The notes below the pieces were generated by a model that was not told the origin of the DNA, ran no database searches, and saw only the letters and a list, made by a program, of their open reading frames with translations. Shown here one piece after another: positions 27,384 to 35,774 of a stretch of 64,000 nt of DNA. Position numbers and translations under genes: made by a program. The stretch comes from Candidatus Nitrosymbiomonas proteolyticus (GTDB taxonomy: Bacteria; Armatimonadota; Fimbriimonadia; Fimbriimonadales; Fimbriimonadaceae). Location of the stretch: contig AP021858.1 of NCBI GenBank assembly GCA_017347465.1, forward strand, positions 1,692,472 to 1,756,471, given 5' to 3'. Every line of letters starts with the position of its first letter. Positions within the stretch are counted from its first letter, which is position 1.

Positions 27384-27860
27384 TTAGTTTCCGCCCTTTC
27401 GCCTTGCGGACGATTTCAGCACCTCTTCGTACCGGGCGATGTACTCGCTCACGGGGACCTTTCCGATCGCCTCGCCCAGGACGTCGAGAGGCACGTCGTC
27501 GAGCTTCTTGAACCGAATGCACGACTTGCCCATATCGAGTTTCTTGCCGGCTCGAGTCCACGCGTCCTTAAACCAATTCGCCAACGGCTCGTCGCTGTAG
27601 ATGCCCATCATGTAGATCGCCATGTGGTTCTTCTGAGAGGCGAGCGAGGCGAAGGGGAGCGGTTGCCTGGGGTCGCAATGGTAGCCCGGCGGGTATACGC
27701 TATGGGGGACGTAATACCCGATCATCCCGTATTGCACGCCCTCTTCGACGCCTTCAGGAAGATGGGCCACGATCGTCTCGCGCACGACGGAAATCGCCTC
27801 GCGCCGGTCGTCCGGCAACTCAGCCAAGTACTCTTCAACGGTGCGTGCGGCGCTCTTCAC
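27384..27860 (-). CDS. DUF1801 (YdhG-like) protein
   Basis: This 158-residue protein of the DUF1801 family has the typical EYLAELPDDRREAISVVRE start and the MIGYYVPHSVYPPGYHCDP core. The end is KLDMGKSCIRFKKLDDVPLD. Relatives include the iron-chaperone-like YdhG/Fra group, but the biochemical role is not established. The start codon is GTG. It lies just downstream of the terminator of tRNA-Gly. Confidence 0.85.
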   Translation of the reverse strand: MKSAARTVEEYLAELPDDRREAISVVRETIVAHLPEGVEEGVQYGMIGYYVPHSVYPPGYHCDPRQPLPFASLASQKNHMAIYMMGIYSDEPLANWFKDAWTRAGKKLDMGKSCIRFKKLDDVPLDVLGEAIGKVPVSEYIARYEEVLKSSARRKGGN

Positions 27861-27897
27861 GGTTTGTTGACTCTTGCGTAAAGAAAGGATACATCAA

Positions 27898-27925
27898 AAA
27901 GGGCCGCACGATCGTGCAGCCCTTT
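27898..27925 (-). terminator. Rho-independent terminator after tRNA-Gly
   Basis: On the minus strand AAAGGGC pairs with GCCCTTT and encloses the palindrome GCACGATCGTGC. The stem runs directly into a T-run (27896-27900). It begins about 8 bases beyond the tRNA CCA end. Confidence 0.85.
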
Positions 27926-27932
27926 CCAAATC

Positions 27933-28007
27933 TGGAGCGGGAAACGAGATTCGAACTCGCGACCCTCTCGTTGGCAACGAGATGCTCTACCACTGAGCTA
28001 TTCCCGC
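27933..28007 (-). tRNA. tRNA-Gly (anticodon GCC)
   Basis: This 75-nt gene has encoded CCA and U at discriminator position 73. The acceptor is GCGGGAA/TTCCCGC, and the D stem GCTC/GAGC. The anticodon stem TCTCG/CGAGA encloses TTGCCAA, and the T arm is GCGAGTTCGAATCTCGT. It reads GGC and GGT codons. Confidence 0.96.
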
Positions 28008-28017
28008 ACGGAGTTAT

Positions 28018-28045
28018 ATTGTGCCACATCCCGCGCCGAACGCAA
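28018..28045 (-). promoter_or_regulatory. putative promoter of tRNA-Gly
   Basis: On the minus strand TTGCGT (28040-28045) and CACAAT (28018-28023) are 16 bp apart, ending 10 bp before the tRNA 5' end. This is a moderate match. Confidence 0.35.
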
Positions 28046-28058
28046 CCCCTTCAGGTTC

Positions 28059-28064
28059 CATAAT
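28059..28064 (+). promoter_or_regulatory. putative -10 box, 5 nt from GTG start of the inositol-phosphatase-like gene
   Basis: CATAAT is followed by 5 nt and GTG 28070. No ribosome-binding site is present, so the message would be leaderless. Confidence 0.4.
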
Positions 28065-28069
28065 GGGAC

Positions 28070-28846
28070 GTGGGACACGAGGCATCGCTGGCGCAAGAGA
28101 CCGAGCGGCTGGTCCGAGAGGCCGCGAAAATCGCCCTGGCGATGCGACCTTCGATCACTGCGAGCCCCAAGCGCGACGGGAGCTTGGTTACGGAAGCCGA
28201 TCCCAAGGTTGAGGAGTTCCTGCGGCCCCGCTTGCAGGCGCTGGTTCCCGGCTCGTCATGTTGGGGCGAAGAACTGGGTCGCGAAGAACCCGCTCAGGCA
28301 GGCTTCTGGGTTCTCGACCCGATTGACGGCACGTCGAACTACATCTTCGGCCTGCCGAGTTGGGGAACCTCGGTGGCGCTGGTGCGAAAGGGCAGAGTCG
28401 AGCTGGGAGTGGTCCATCTGCCGGTCTGGGAAGAGACCTTTGCGTGCGCTCGGGGGAGCGGGGTCTTTCGAAACGGCGAGATCATGGCGACGGTCCCTGC
28501 TGGGCGCGTCCGTCCCGAAGAACTCGTGAGCGCGAGCGGCGCGGTGTGCAAATGGGTCTCGCCGAGGCTGCTTCCCGGTAAGATGCGATGTTCGGGAGCG
28601 TTCGTCGCCGACGCCGCCCACGTCCTAACGCAGCGGATGCGGGGCCTGATTGGCATCCGTGAGAAGCTCTATGACATGGCCGCTTCGTGGCTGATGGCAG
28701 AGGAGCTCGGCATGGACGTCCGATACGCCGCTGGTGGCCTGCTGCTGATCGAAGAACTGATTCTTGACAAGGCGATCGACCGGCCTTGGGTAATGTTTCC
28801 CAGAGAGAACGAGTACTTCCTCACAGAGGACAGAGGTGAACGATGA
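28070..28846 (+). CDS. inositol monophosphatase family phosphatase
   Basis: This 258-residue enzyme of the lithium-sensitive Mg-dependent phosphatase family includes inositol-phosphatases, CysQ and histidinol-phosphatase. Metal ligands are in GEELG (residues 66-70) and DPIDGTSN (83-90), and the third is in YDMAASWLMAEELG. A relative of histidinol-phosphate phosphatase is possible. It starts at GTG 28070, supported by the promoter-like hexamer 5 nt upstream. The stop overlaps the thioredoxin gene by 4 bp (ATGA). Confidence 0.88.
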   Translation: MGHEASLAQETERLVREAAKIALAMRPSITASPKRDGSLVTEADPKVEEFLRPRLQALVPGSSCWGEELGREEPAQAGFWVLDPIDGTSNYIFGLPSWGTSVALVRKGRVELGVVHLPVWEETFACARGSGVFRNGEIMATVPAGRVRPEELVSASGAVCKWVSPRLLPGKMRCSGAFVADAAHVLTQRMRGLIGIREKLYDMAASWLMAEELGMDVRYAAGGLLLIEELILDKAIDRPWVMFPRENEYFLTEDRGER

Positions 28847-29403
28847 AAGCGATGCGAATGGGATGGGTTTTGGGCCTCGCGGCTCTCGTGGCGATGGGTG
28901 GGGCGCACCTTTTCCAGGCGCCTTCTGCGGCGGACCTCATGAAGACGTCGACGGAAAAGGCCAAGCGCGAAAAGAAGGGGCTCATGGTGGGCTTCCACGC
29001 CTCTTGGTGCGGTTGGTGCAAGAAGATGGAGGCCGTCCTGGCCCGTCCTGAGGTGAAGCCCGTTTGGGAGAAGCACTTCGTAACTCTTTGGCTCACGGTC
29101 GATGAGCCGGCGGAGAAAAAGGCGCTCGAAAACCCCGGCGCGGCAGACTTGCGCCGAGACAACAAGGGCGAGGGGCAGGGAATCCCGTTCTTCTACTTCG
29201 TCGATCCCGCCACCGGAAAGACGATCGTCAACTCGATCCGACCGGCATCGGAGGGCGACAAGGGCGGAAACGTCGGCTGCCCAGTCGAGCCGTTCGAAAT
29301 TGACTTCTTTCTCTCGATGGTAAAGAAGTCGCGGCCGAACCTAGCGAACGACGACCTGCAAGTCTTACGAGCGGGATTCGAGACGATTAAGAAGGGCGGG
29401 TAG
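28843..29403 (+). CDS. secreted thioredoxin-fold protein
   Basis: This 186-residue protein has an N-terminal signal (GWVLGLAALVAMGGAHLFQA) followed by a thioredoxin fold. The active site is ASWCGWCKKM with Cys56 and Cys59, and the cis-Pro loop is GIPFFYFVD. It probably carries out disulfide exchange in the periplasm, perhaps helping maturation of the c-type cytochromes encoded just downstream; the latter is inference. The start overlaps the preceding stop, so translation is coupled. Confidence 0.88.
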   Translation: MKAMRMGWVLGLAALVAMGGAHLFQAPSAADLMKTSTEKAKREKKGLMVGFHASWCGWCKKMEAVLARPEVKPVWEKHFVTLWLTVDEPAEKKALENPGAADLRRDNKGEGQGIPFFYFVDPATGKTIVNSIRPASEGDKGGNVGCPVEPFEIDFFLSMVKKSRPNLANDDLQVLRAGFETIKKGG

Positions 29404-29759
29404 GTAAGGCCGGTTGCGCGAGGGGAGTCGTCCCCATGCGCCCAGCCCGTCCAGGACCCTCGTCCGCTTGCGGGATTTTCCGCAATTCCAACGGAATTCG
29501 TTCGTCCTTAGGCTCGGCTCTCAATCGCTACAGAAAAGTAATTGGGCCTTTCGGGGCAATTACCGTACCCATTCGGGTAAATTGTCCTCAATAAAGTCGG
29601 GTGACCGCACGATAATCAAGGGTGGCCCTGCATCGCAAGAAACGTTGAAGACTCCACCGGAGTGCGGTCTGCGACTTGGGCGAAAAGTTTACTGGCAGCC
29701 GCCAGTCTAATTCGGAATTGGCGAGCGGCTGACGGTCGTGACCAATAAGGAATTAACAA
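29404..29759 (+). other. long intergenic leader before the cytochrome operon
   Basis: This 356-bp stretch without a convincing gene is less GC-rich than its surroundings. Hairpins include GTAATTG 29538-29544 with CAATTAC 29557-29563, ACTCC/GGAGT near 29651, and the perfect ACTGGC/GCCAGT at 29691-29706. A 98-codon frame at 29414 has no ribosome-binding site, motif or typical composition. It most likely carries the promoter and an untranslated leader of the operon. A clear -35/-10 pair was not found. Confidence 0.5.
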
Positions 29760-30092
29760 GTGAAACGTATTGCACTTACCTCTTTGGCCCTTGCTGCGGT
29801 ATCTCTTTCAGTAGCATTTCCGGCCTACCTCGGGGTGTTTACCAAGAAGTATGCGGTAAAGAAGGACTCCGCTTTGGGCAGAGCTTCCTGCGCCGGGTGT
29901 CATGTGGGCAAGACCACGAAGCTGAATCCGTACGGGCTGGACCTTCAGAAGGTGACCAAGGGCTCGAAGACCATCACCAACGAAATGCTCGCGAAGGTCG
30001 AAGATTTGGACTCCGACAAAGACGGCGTGAAGAACGGCGTCGAACTCAAGGCCGGAGCCCTTCCGGGCGATCCGAAAGTCAAGCCGGAATAA
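29760..30092 (+). CDS. small periplasmic mono-haem cytochrome-like protein with Ca-binding-type repeat
   Basis: This 110-residue protein starts at GTG 29760 after an AAGGA site. A signal peptide (LTSLALAAVSLSVAFPA) leads into a single CAGCH haem site (Cys44 to His48). A C-terminal DSDKDGVKNGVEL resembles calcium-binding thrombospondin-3/dockerin loops and is followed by GALPGDPKVKP. It is clearly a paralogue of the N-terminal half of the next protein: both share NPYG/NPFG, the D-rich loop and PGDP. Likely a periplasmic electron carrier of the operon. Confidence 0.75.
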   Translation: MKRIALTSLALAAVSLSVAFPAYLGVFTKKYAVKKDSALGRASCAGCHVGKTTKLNPYGLDLQKVTKGSKTITNEMLAKVEDLDSDKDGVKNGVELKAGALPGDPKVKPE

Positions 30093-30149
30093 CCAAGGCA
30101 CGCCTACCTGAAATCCAAGGTATCTTGGGCCCCATGGAGGTGTGGTCCG

Positions 30150-30980
30150 GTGAAAAACGCTAAGTCCATTCTGGTCGTTGCCATCCTTGGAGGGTTGACA
30201 GCGGCCGTGTTTGCCCTCCCCGATTACTTTGACGTTCTTTCTGCGACGTACAACGTAAGCGGGAGCCCGAAACTCTCGGAAACGCCGTGCTCAATTTGCC
30301 ACGTTTCCGAGGAGGACTTCGGTTACAATCCCTTCGGAAAGGCCCTGCATGGCAAAATGCAGGAGGCTGGCAAGTCGAGCATAGACGCAGAGTTGCTCGC
30401 GATGCTGGAATCGGAGGATTCTGACGGCGATGGCATCGCCAACGTCGACGAACTCAAGGGCGACAGCTTCCCCGGTGATCCTGCGTCAAAGCCATCGGGT
30501 GAGGCGGCTGCGAGCACGGATAGTTCCGCAGCGCCGCCCGCTTCAACGCCTGGCGAAGCGCCCGCAAAGCCACTCGTTCCTAAACACGCTTATCATGGAG
30601 CGTTCGTCCATTTCCCTTTGGCGCTGTTCCTTGCAGGACTGCTATTCGACACCTGGGGATTCGTCCGAAAGAATCGTGACTTCCTCATGGCGGGATGGTA
30701 CAACCTCGTCCTCGCGGCCGTTACGGCGATCGTGGGCCTGGCGTCCGGCTTTGCGGCCATGATCCTCACGCGGCTTCCAGCCAAGGGAATCATCTTAGAG
30801 CACATGCTCTTTGCGATTGGAACCACGATCGCCATGTGGATCATGGTTTCACTCCGAGTCCATAAACACGACCAAATGTCGCCGGGTACCCGAGTCCTTT
30901 ACTACACGCTCGCAGCTGGAGCGACCGTAATGCTCTCGTGGGTCGGACATCTCGGCGGGATCATGGTCTATGGCGAATAG
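30150..30980 (+). CDS. mono-haem domain fused to a DUF2231-like membrane domain
   Basis: This 276-residue protein has a signal or anchor at residues 1-23, a haem site CSICH (47-51) and a DSDGDGIANVDEL loop near 92-104. An Ala/Ser/Pro linker follows to about 145, then four membrane segments. The segments begin HGAFVHFPLALFLAGLLFDTWG, the start typical of DUF2231. Two His near the membrane (in HGAFVHF and LEHMLF) could bind further haem. The fusion suggests that electrons pass from a membrane domain to a periplasmic haem. It lies 57 bp after its paralogue and 63 bp before the tetrahaem gene. Confidence 0.78.
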   Translation: MKNAKSILVVAILGGLTAAVFALPDYFDVLSATYNVSGSPKLSETPCSICHVSEEDFGYNPFGKALHGKMQEAGKSSIDAELLAMLESEDSDGDGIANVDELKGDSFPGDPASKPSGEAAASTDSSAAPPASTPGEAPAKPLVPKHAYHGAFVHFPLALFLAGLLFDTWGFVRKNRDFLMAGWYNLVLAAVTAIVGLASGFAAMILTRLPAKGIILEHMLFAIGTTIAMWIMVSLRVHKHDQMSPGTRVLYYTLAAGATVMLSWVGHLGGIMVYGE

Positions 30981-31043
30981 GTAGAGCGTAAAACGCGCTC
31001 ATAACGCGAGCTTCGCTCGACGAGGCACAGGAGGGAGGTCTGC

Positions 31044-31478
31044 ATGGCTCCACAAGTTTGGCGCGTCATGCTGGTGTTCGCGGCTCTGGGCACGGTGTTT
31101 CTCGTGCTGCGGAGCGTGATGGTGCCGGAGTCCTTCGGCCAGCAAGGTTTCTATCGCGCGGAGGCGCTCGCCGAGCTGGCCTCGCAGCAGCCGAAGTTCG
31201 CGGGCCGTGAGACCTGCGCGGCGTGTCACATTACGCAGGCGGAGATGACGCCCCATGTCTTGGTCGGAGTGGGGTGCGAATCTTGTCACGGTCCCAGCGC
31301 GAAGCACGCCGAGGATTTCGAGGTCGAGAAGCCCCCACTACCCACCACCCGGGCGTTCTGTTCGTCCTGCCACGAGAAGATCGCGGCTCGCCCCAAAGAC
31401 TTTCCGCAGATCGCCACGCGTGACCATCACCCCCAGGAGAAGTGCATAACATGCCACACGATCCACCCGACGGAGTGA
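31044..31478 (+). CDS. membrane-anchored tetrahaem cytochrome c
   Basis: This 144-residue protein has one N-terminal membrane segment (about 7-25) and four CxxCH haem sites at 58-62 (CAACH), 78-82 (CESCH), 106-110 (CSSCH) and 134-138 (CITCH). Extra His residues could serve as distal ligands, for example in the DHHPQ segment. It resembles NapC/NrfH or c554-type multihaem electron carriers. A strong GGAGGGAGG precedes the ATG. It overlaps the FeS gene, so both are translated together. Probably the periplasmic electron exit or entry of the NrfD complex. Confidence 0.88.
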   Translation: MAPQVWRVMLVFAALGTVFLVLRSVMVPESFGQQGFYRAEALAELASQQPKFAGRETCAACHITQAEMTPHVLVGVGCESCHGPSAKHAEDFEVEKPPLPTTRAFCSSCHEKIAARPKDFPQIATRDHHPQEKCITCHTIHPTE

Positions 31479-32269
31479 ACCCGAATCCCCCGCAAGACCC
31501 CAACGATGTTTCCCGGGCTGAGTTTCTCAAAGGGGTCGGCCGCTCCGCTGTCCTCATCGGGCTCGGCGCAGCGGGTTATGCGACCTGGAACAGGGTCACA
31601 AGCAAGCTCGCGAGGGAACGGGAGCTAACCAAGCGGCCTTCTCAAGGTCCCTGGTACGCCATGGCCGTCGACATCGAGAAGTGCATCGGCTGCGGGAGGT
31701 GCGTGGTCGCCTGCTCGAAGGAGAACAACGTCCCGGAGGGTCACTTCAGGACTTGGATCGAGAGGTACGTCATCACCAAGGACGGACGAGTCTTGATCTC
31801 TTCGCCCAACGGGGGGATGGACGGCTTCAGCGACGACATGCCTGAAAGCGACATCGAGCGCGCCTTCTTCGTCCCGAAGCTCTGCAATCACTGTGAGACT
31901 TCGCCTTGCACCCAGGTCTGCCCCGTCGGCGCGACGTTCCTCACAGACGATGGAGTCGTCCTGGTCGATTATGAGTGGTGCGTTGGGTGCCGGTATTGCA
32001 TTCAAGCCTGTCCCTATGGCTCGCGGTTTTGGAACCGATCCAAGCGAACGGCCGACAAGTGCACGATGTGCTTCCACCGGATTCAGAAGGGCCTGCAACC
32101 TGCGTGCGTCGAGGTCTGCCCGACCGGGGCGCGCATTTTCGGCGACACGAACGATCCGGAGAGTCCGATTTCCGTTTTCATGCGGGAAAACGCGACAATG
32201 ACCCTCAAACCTCACCTGAGGACAGGGGCAAAACTCGCTTACAAGGGGCTCAGCAAGGAGGTGGTGTAG
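31451..32269 (+). CDS. ferredoxin-like subunit with four [4Fe-4S] clusters (NrfC/PsrB/HybA type)
   Basis: This 272-residue protein (or 275 from ATG 31442) has four Cys clusters: CIGCGRCVVAC, CNHCETSPCTQVCP, CVGCRYCIQACP and CTMC with CVEVCP. An N-terminal hydrophobic helix (GVGRSAVLIGLGAAGYATW) without a clear twin-Arg motif could anchor or export it. Such subunits transfer electrons between an NrfD-type membrane partner and another redox protein. The nrfD-like gene begins at the base after its stop codon. No molybdopterin catalytic subunit is encoded nearby. Confidence 0.92.
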   Translation: MPHDPPDGVNPNPPQDPNDVSRAEFLKGVGRSAVLIGLGAAGYATWNRVTSKLARERELTKRPSQGPWYAMAVDIEKCIGCGRCVVACSKENNVPEGHFRTWIERYVITKDGRVLISSPNGGMDGFSDDMPESDIERAFFVPKLCNHCETSPCTQVCPVGATFLTDDGVVLVDYEWCVGCRYCIQACPYGSRFWNRSKRTADKCTMCFHRIQKGLQPACVEVCPTGARIFGDTNDPESPISVFMRENATMTLKPHLRTGAKLAYKGLSKEVV

Positions 32270-33487
32270 GTGTTGGACCTCGCCCTGTTACCAACTTCGG
32301 CGCTTTGGGCCAAGGTAGAAGGCTTCGTGTTCCCGAACGAGGTCGAACTCCAATGGAGCGTCTTGATCGTCCTGTATCCCTACCTCACTGGGCTGGTGGC
32401 CGGGGCGTTTATCCTCGCCTCGCTCGTTCGCGTGTTCAACGCGAAAGCTCTTGCGCCCACCTACCGACTGTCGCTCCTGGTTGCGCTTGCCTTCCTCCTG
32501 ATCGCTCCCCTTCCGTTGGTGGCGCACCTTGGCCACCCCGAGCGGGCGCTGAACATCATGTTTACGCCGCATCTCTCCTCGGCGATGGCGATGTTCGGCT
32601 TCGTTTACCTCTGGTACCTCTTGGGAGTGCTGCTTCTCGAAATCTGGTTCGACTATCGCAAGAACATCGTGGAGTGGGCCAAGGAGTCGCGGGGCCTCAA
32701 GCGCTGGATCTACTCGATTCTGACGCTTGGCTACTGGGATGTCTCTGAGCGCTCTCTTGCCTTCGATGAGAAAGCGGGACGTTTCATAACGGTCATCGGG
32801 ATTCCTTCGGCGGTGTTGCTGCACGGCTACGTGGGTTTCATTTTTGGCTCGGTAAAAGGGAACCCTTGGTGGTCGAGCGTGCTGATGCCGATCATCTTCC
32901 TCCTCTCGGCCATCGTCTCAGGCATCGCCGCCGTGCTCCTCATCTACATGGTCTCCTCATGGATTCGGAGGATTCCCATTGACATGAAGTGCGTCGATGC
33001 GATCGGGCGCTACCTCATGTTTGCGCTGATCTTCGACCTCGCGCTCGAGGGGCTCGACGTCGTTCATCGGATGTATGAGGCGGGTGAGTGGTTCGAAGTG
33101 CTGGGCCTTCTCAGCCGAGGCTATCTCTTCGAAACTGTGTTCGGAATGCAGTTCTTCTTGGGCGGGGTCGTTCCCCTGGTATCGCTGGCCCTGCTGCAGT
33201 GGCTCAAGGTGAGCGAACTCACGAGGAGGCGGGTCTTGTTCGCCAGCGGAGCGCTCGTGTTGACCGGAGTCCTGTTCATGAGGTGGAACGTCGTGATCGG
33301 AGGTCAATTGATCTCGAAGAGTCTAGCGGGCCTCACAACGTACCGACTTGTGATGGCGGGAGAAGAAGGGGGAGGCATCGCGCTCGTGGTCCTCTTGCTC
33401 CCGATTGTAGCTCTGCTCTTTCTCGTGTGGCTGTTGCCACCCTGGATCGAGAGGCACGACGGAGCGGTCCGAGGAGCGCCCTCGTAA
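32270..33487 (+). CDS. NrfD/PsrC-type polytopic quinol-interacting membrane subunit
   Basis: This 405-residue, highly hydrophobic protein has eight to ten membrane segments. The family pattern near the start is VLYPYLTGLVAGAFILASLV, and LGHPERALNIMFTPHLSSAM follows. NrfD-family proteins oxidise or reduce menaquinol at the membrane and pass electrons to the adjacent FeS subunit. It starts at GTG 32270, immediately after the FeS gene's stop. It ends the operon, and guaB converges on it. Confidence 0.9.
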   Translation: MLDLALLPTSALWAKVEGFVFPNEVELQWSVLIVLYPYLTGLVAGAFILASLVRVFNAKALAPTYRLSLLVALAFLLIAPLPLVAHLGHPERALNIMFTPHLSSAMAMFGFVYLWYLLGVLLLEIWFDYRKNIVEWAKESRGLKRWIYSILTLGYWDVSERSLAFDEKAGRFITVIGIPSAVLLHGYVGFIFGSVKGNPWWSSVLMPIIFLLSAIVSGIAAVLLIYMVSSWIRRIPIDMKCVDAIGRYLMFALIFDLALEGLDVVHRMYEAGEWFEVLGLLSRGYLFETVFGMQFFLGGVVPLVSLALLQWLKVSELTRRRVLFASGALVLTGVLFMRWNVVIGGQLISKSLAGLTTYRLVMAGEEGGGIALVVLLLPIVALLFLVWLLPPWIERHDGAVRGAPS

Positions 33488-33507
33488 GAGCGGCCGCCTA
33501 CTTCAGC

Positions 33508-34986
33508 TCAGTCTGAATCGGACGTGCTGTAGGGCGCGGTGTAGTTCGGCGGTTCTTTGGTGATCCATACGTCGTGGGGGTGGCTCTCCCGAAGTCCGGC
33601 GTTGGTAATCCGGACGAACTCCGGTTCGCGGGCGAGAGCCGATAGGTTCGCCGCTCCTACGTATCCCATCCCCGACCGAAGACCGCCGACCAGTTGTTCC
33701 ATCGTTTCGTGAAGGGGCCCCTTGAACGGCACTCGGCCTTCCACGCCTTCCGGAACGATGGTTCCCCCAGCTTCCTTGATCTGCATATACCGATCCGAGG
33801 AGCCGCTCTTCATGGCGCCGACCGAACCCATGCCTCGGTACACCTTGTATGCCCGGTTGCGATAAATCTCAATCTCCCCTGGGCTTTCTTCGCAACCCGC
33901 AAACATATTCCCCAACATGACGGTGTTTGCGCCGGCAGCAAGCGCCTTGACGATGTCGCCTGAACTGCGAATGCCGCCATCCGCGATTGTGGGTACTCCG
34001 AGTTCGGCGGCTTCTCGGCAACAGTCGTGTACCGCCGTGAATTGAGGCACGCCGATCCCGGCCACGACTCGAGTGGTGCAGATCGACCCCGCGCCGATGC
34101 CGACGCGAAGTCCGTCGACGCCCAGCGCGCACAAGTCCCGGACCCCTTCGCGCGTCGCGACGTTGCCGGCGATGACGGGCAAGTCGGGCAGCCGTTGCTT
34201 GAGAGTCTTGACGCAGTCCATCACGCCCTTCGAATGGCCGTGCGCGGCGTCGATAACGACAAAATCGACTCCGGCCTCGAACAGGGCCTTCGCCCGCTCG
34301 AAAGGTTCGCGGAGAGCGCCGATCGCTGCCCCGACCACGAGCCGTCCTTTCGCGTCCTTGGTTGCGTTTGGGTGCTGCTTGAGCTTCAGGATGTCTTTGA
34401 TTGTGATGAGTCCGCTCAGCTTGCCTTCGTCGTCGACGAGAGGAAGCTTCTCGATTCGGTGCTCGGCGAGAAGCAGTTCCGCTTGTTCCAGGTTCGTTCC
34501 GATGGGGGCTGTGACCAGGTTCATGCTGGTCATCCGGGTGTGAATTGGCTTCGAGAAGTCGGTCTCGAATCGAATATCTCGGTGCGTCAGAATGCCCACC
34601 AGCGTACCGGCCGGATCGACGATCGGGACGCCGCTGATGTGGAAGTGGTCCATCAGCTCGATAGCTTCGCGGATCGTCTTGTCGGGCCCCAGCTTGATCG
34701 GGTTGGTAATGACGCCGTGCTCGCTTCGTTTGACCCGGTCGACCTGGCTGGCTTGGGCCTCGATATCCATGTTGCGATGGATGACGCCGACCCCTCCCTC
34801 GCGCGCCATCGCCACAGCGAGCTTCGCGTCGGTGACCGTGTCCATCGGCGCCGACACAATGGGAATCTTCAGGCGAATCGTAGGGAGGAACTGGGTCGAA
34901 AGATCGACCTCGCTCGGCAACACTTCGGTCTTTTTGGGGACAAGCAATACGTCGTCGAAGCTGAAGCCTTCGCGGAACATCTGCAT
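33508..34986 (-). CDS. guaB: inosine-5'-monophosphate dehydrogenase
   Basis: This 492-residue enzyme oxidises IMP to XMP with NAD, the first committed step of GMP synthesis. The N-terminal barrel contains [20 protein letters not shown]. Two CBS domains are at about 95-210, and the catalytic loop [15 protein letters not shown] carries the active-site Cys. [16 protein letters not shown] is the flap region. The first ATG (34986) lies 5 nt after a CATAAT box; a second ATG two codons later is also possible. Confidence 0.97.
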   Translation of the reverse strand: MQMFREGFSFDDVLLVPKKTEVLPSEVDLSTQFLPTIRLKIPIVSAPMDTVTDAKLAVAMAREGGVGVIHRNMDIEAQASQVDRVKRSEHGVITNPIKLGPDKTIREAIELMDHFHISGVPIVDPAGTLVGILTHRDIRFETDFSKPIHTRMTSMNLVTAPIGTNLEQAELLLAEHRIEKLPLVDDEGKLSGLITIKDILKLKQHPNATKDAKGRLVVGAAIGALREPFERAKALFEAGVDFVVIDAAHGHSKGVMDCVKTLKQRLPDLPVIAGNVATREGVRDLCALGVDGLRVGIGAGSICTTRVVAGIGVPQFTAVHDCCREAAELGVPTIADGGIRSSGDIVKALAAGANTVMLGNMFAGCEESPGEIEIYRNRAYKVYRGMGSVGAMKSGSSDRYMQIKEAGGTIVPEGVEGRVPFKGPLHETMEQLVGGLRSGMGYVGAANLSALAREPEFVRITNAGLRESHPHDVWITKEPPNYTAPYSTSDSD

Positions 34987-34991
34987 ATTTG

Positions 34992-34997
34992 ATTATG
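34992..34997 (-). promoter_or_regulatory. putative -10 box, 5 nt from guaB ATG
   Basis: CATAAT on the minus strand, 5 nt before the first ATG and 11 nt before the second. No Shine-Dalgarno was found. Confidence 0.4.
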
Positions 34998-35305
34998 GCA
35001 GGTAGGGCAGCGCCGTCTCACGGCGACGACGAGTGAGGTCGCTGTCCAAGTTCGTATGATCCGGCCGTCAGGCCCAAACGCTTCACTCTGGCAGTCACCA
35101 GTAGGCCACATCGACGCTTCCGCACCCCTGGCAACGGCTCCTGCAAGCCTCGCAACTGCTCTTGCGAACCCCCAGGGGCCCTCGTCACCCTTGCAGGAGC
35201 TTCCGTCGGGGCAGGAATCTCAGCCGTCGGGGCTAAGACAGCCTCATGCCAGAAATCAGGCGGGTCGGTCCCGGCCTCCGGGACCCATTGACTCAGGCGA
35301 TCGCC

Positions 35306-35522
35306 GGCATCTTGTCCGCGGGCCTGCCCGGCCGGCGGGCGTCCTTGTTGCCGCGTAGGCCCGAAGGGCCGTTCATCCAAGAGCGAAGGGCGAAGCCTTG
35401 GACAAGGACGCGGGCGATCTGGCATCTTGTCCGCGGGCCTGCCCGGCCGGCGGGCGCCCTTGTTGCCGCGTAGGCCCGAAGGGCCGTTCATCCAAGAGCG
35501 AAGGGCGAAGCCCTGGACAAAG
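35306..35522. repeat. two near-identical 101-bp direct repeats, 115-bp period
   Basis: Copy 1 is 35306-35406 and copy 2 is 35421-35522. Each starts GGCATCTTGTCCGCGG, holds the palindrome GGCCCGAAGGGCC and ends near TGGACAA; only a few bases differ. A 14-bp spacer separates them. With only two long copies they are not a CRISPR array. Confidence 0.9.
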
Positions 35523-35588
35523 GAAATGCCGTAAGAGAGGATGCGGCCTGAAGGGCCGGGATTCAATCCCACAGATACCGTTCATCGA

Positions 35589-35774
35589 ACGACAACAAAG
35601 GATAGGGACATGATCCTCGACTCCGCCCGTCTGGATCGAGGGGCAGCCGATGTTGGCCAGGACGCCGACGATATAGGGATGCAGCTCCTGCCGGATCGCC
35701 GGTGCGATCCAAGGGGTTCGGTCCTTCGTGCTGAAAACGGCGTGGACCAGGACGGTGGCGAGGGACTGCGGCAT
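35589..35774 (-). pseudogene. IS200-like (Y1/REP-associated) transposase fragment
   Basis: The first 62 codons of a Y1 HUH transposase read MPQSLATVLVHAVFSTKDRT and go on to GVEDHVPILC. The motif should be HVHIL; the second His is Pro (codon at 35604-35606). After RSM the similarity stops and the sequence runs into palindromic repeats, so the tyrosine half is lost. It is non-functional. Palindromes on both sides fit the arrangement of REP-associated transposases. Confidence 0.75.

Noticed and set aside
29414-29710. A possible 98-residue protein before the cytochrome operon
   Set aside because: No ribosome-binding site, no motif, low-GC composition and overlap with clear hairpins; treated as leader.
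28843-33487. Complete nitrite reductase (nrf) operon
   Set aside because: NrfA, the pentahaem catalytic subunit, is absent; the FeS and NrfD subunits alone do not show nitrite reduction.
35306-35522. CRISPR array
   Set aside because: Only two copies, each about 101 bp, with one short spacer and no cas genes.
35018-35572. Long minus-strand frame over the repeats
   Set aside because: Its sequence is the same repeat translated twice; no start signal or protein-like composition.
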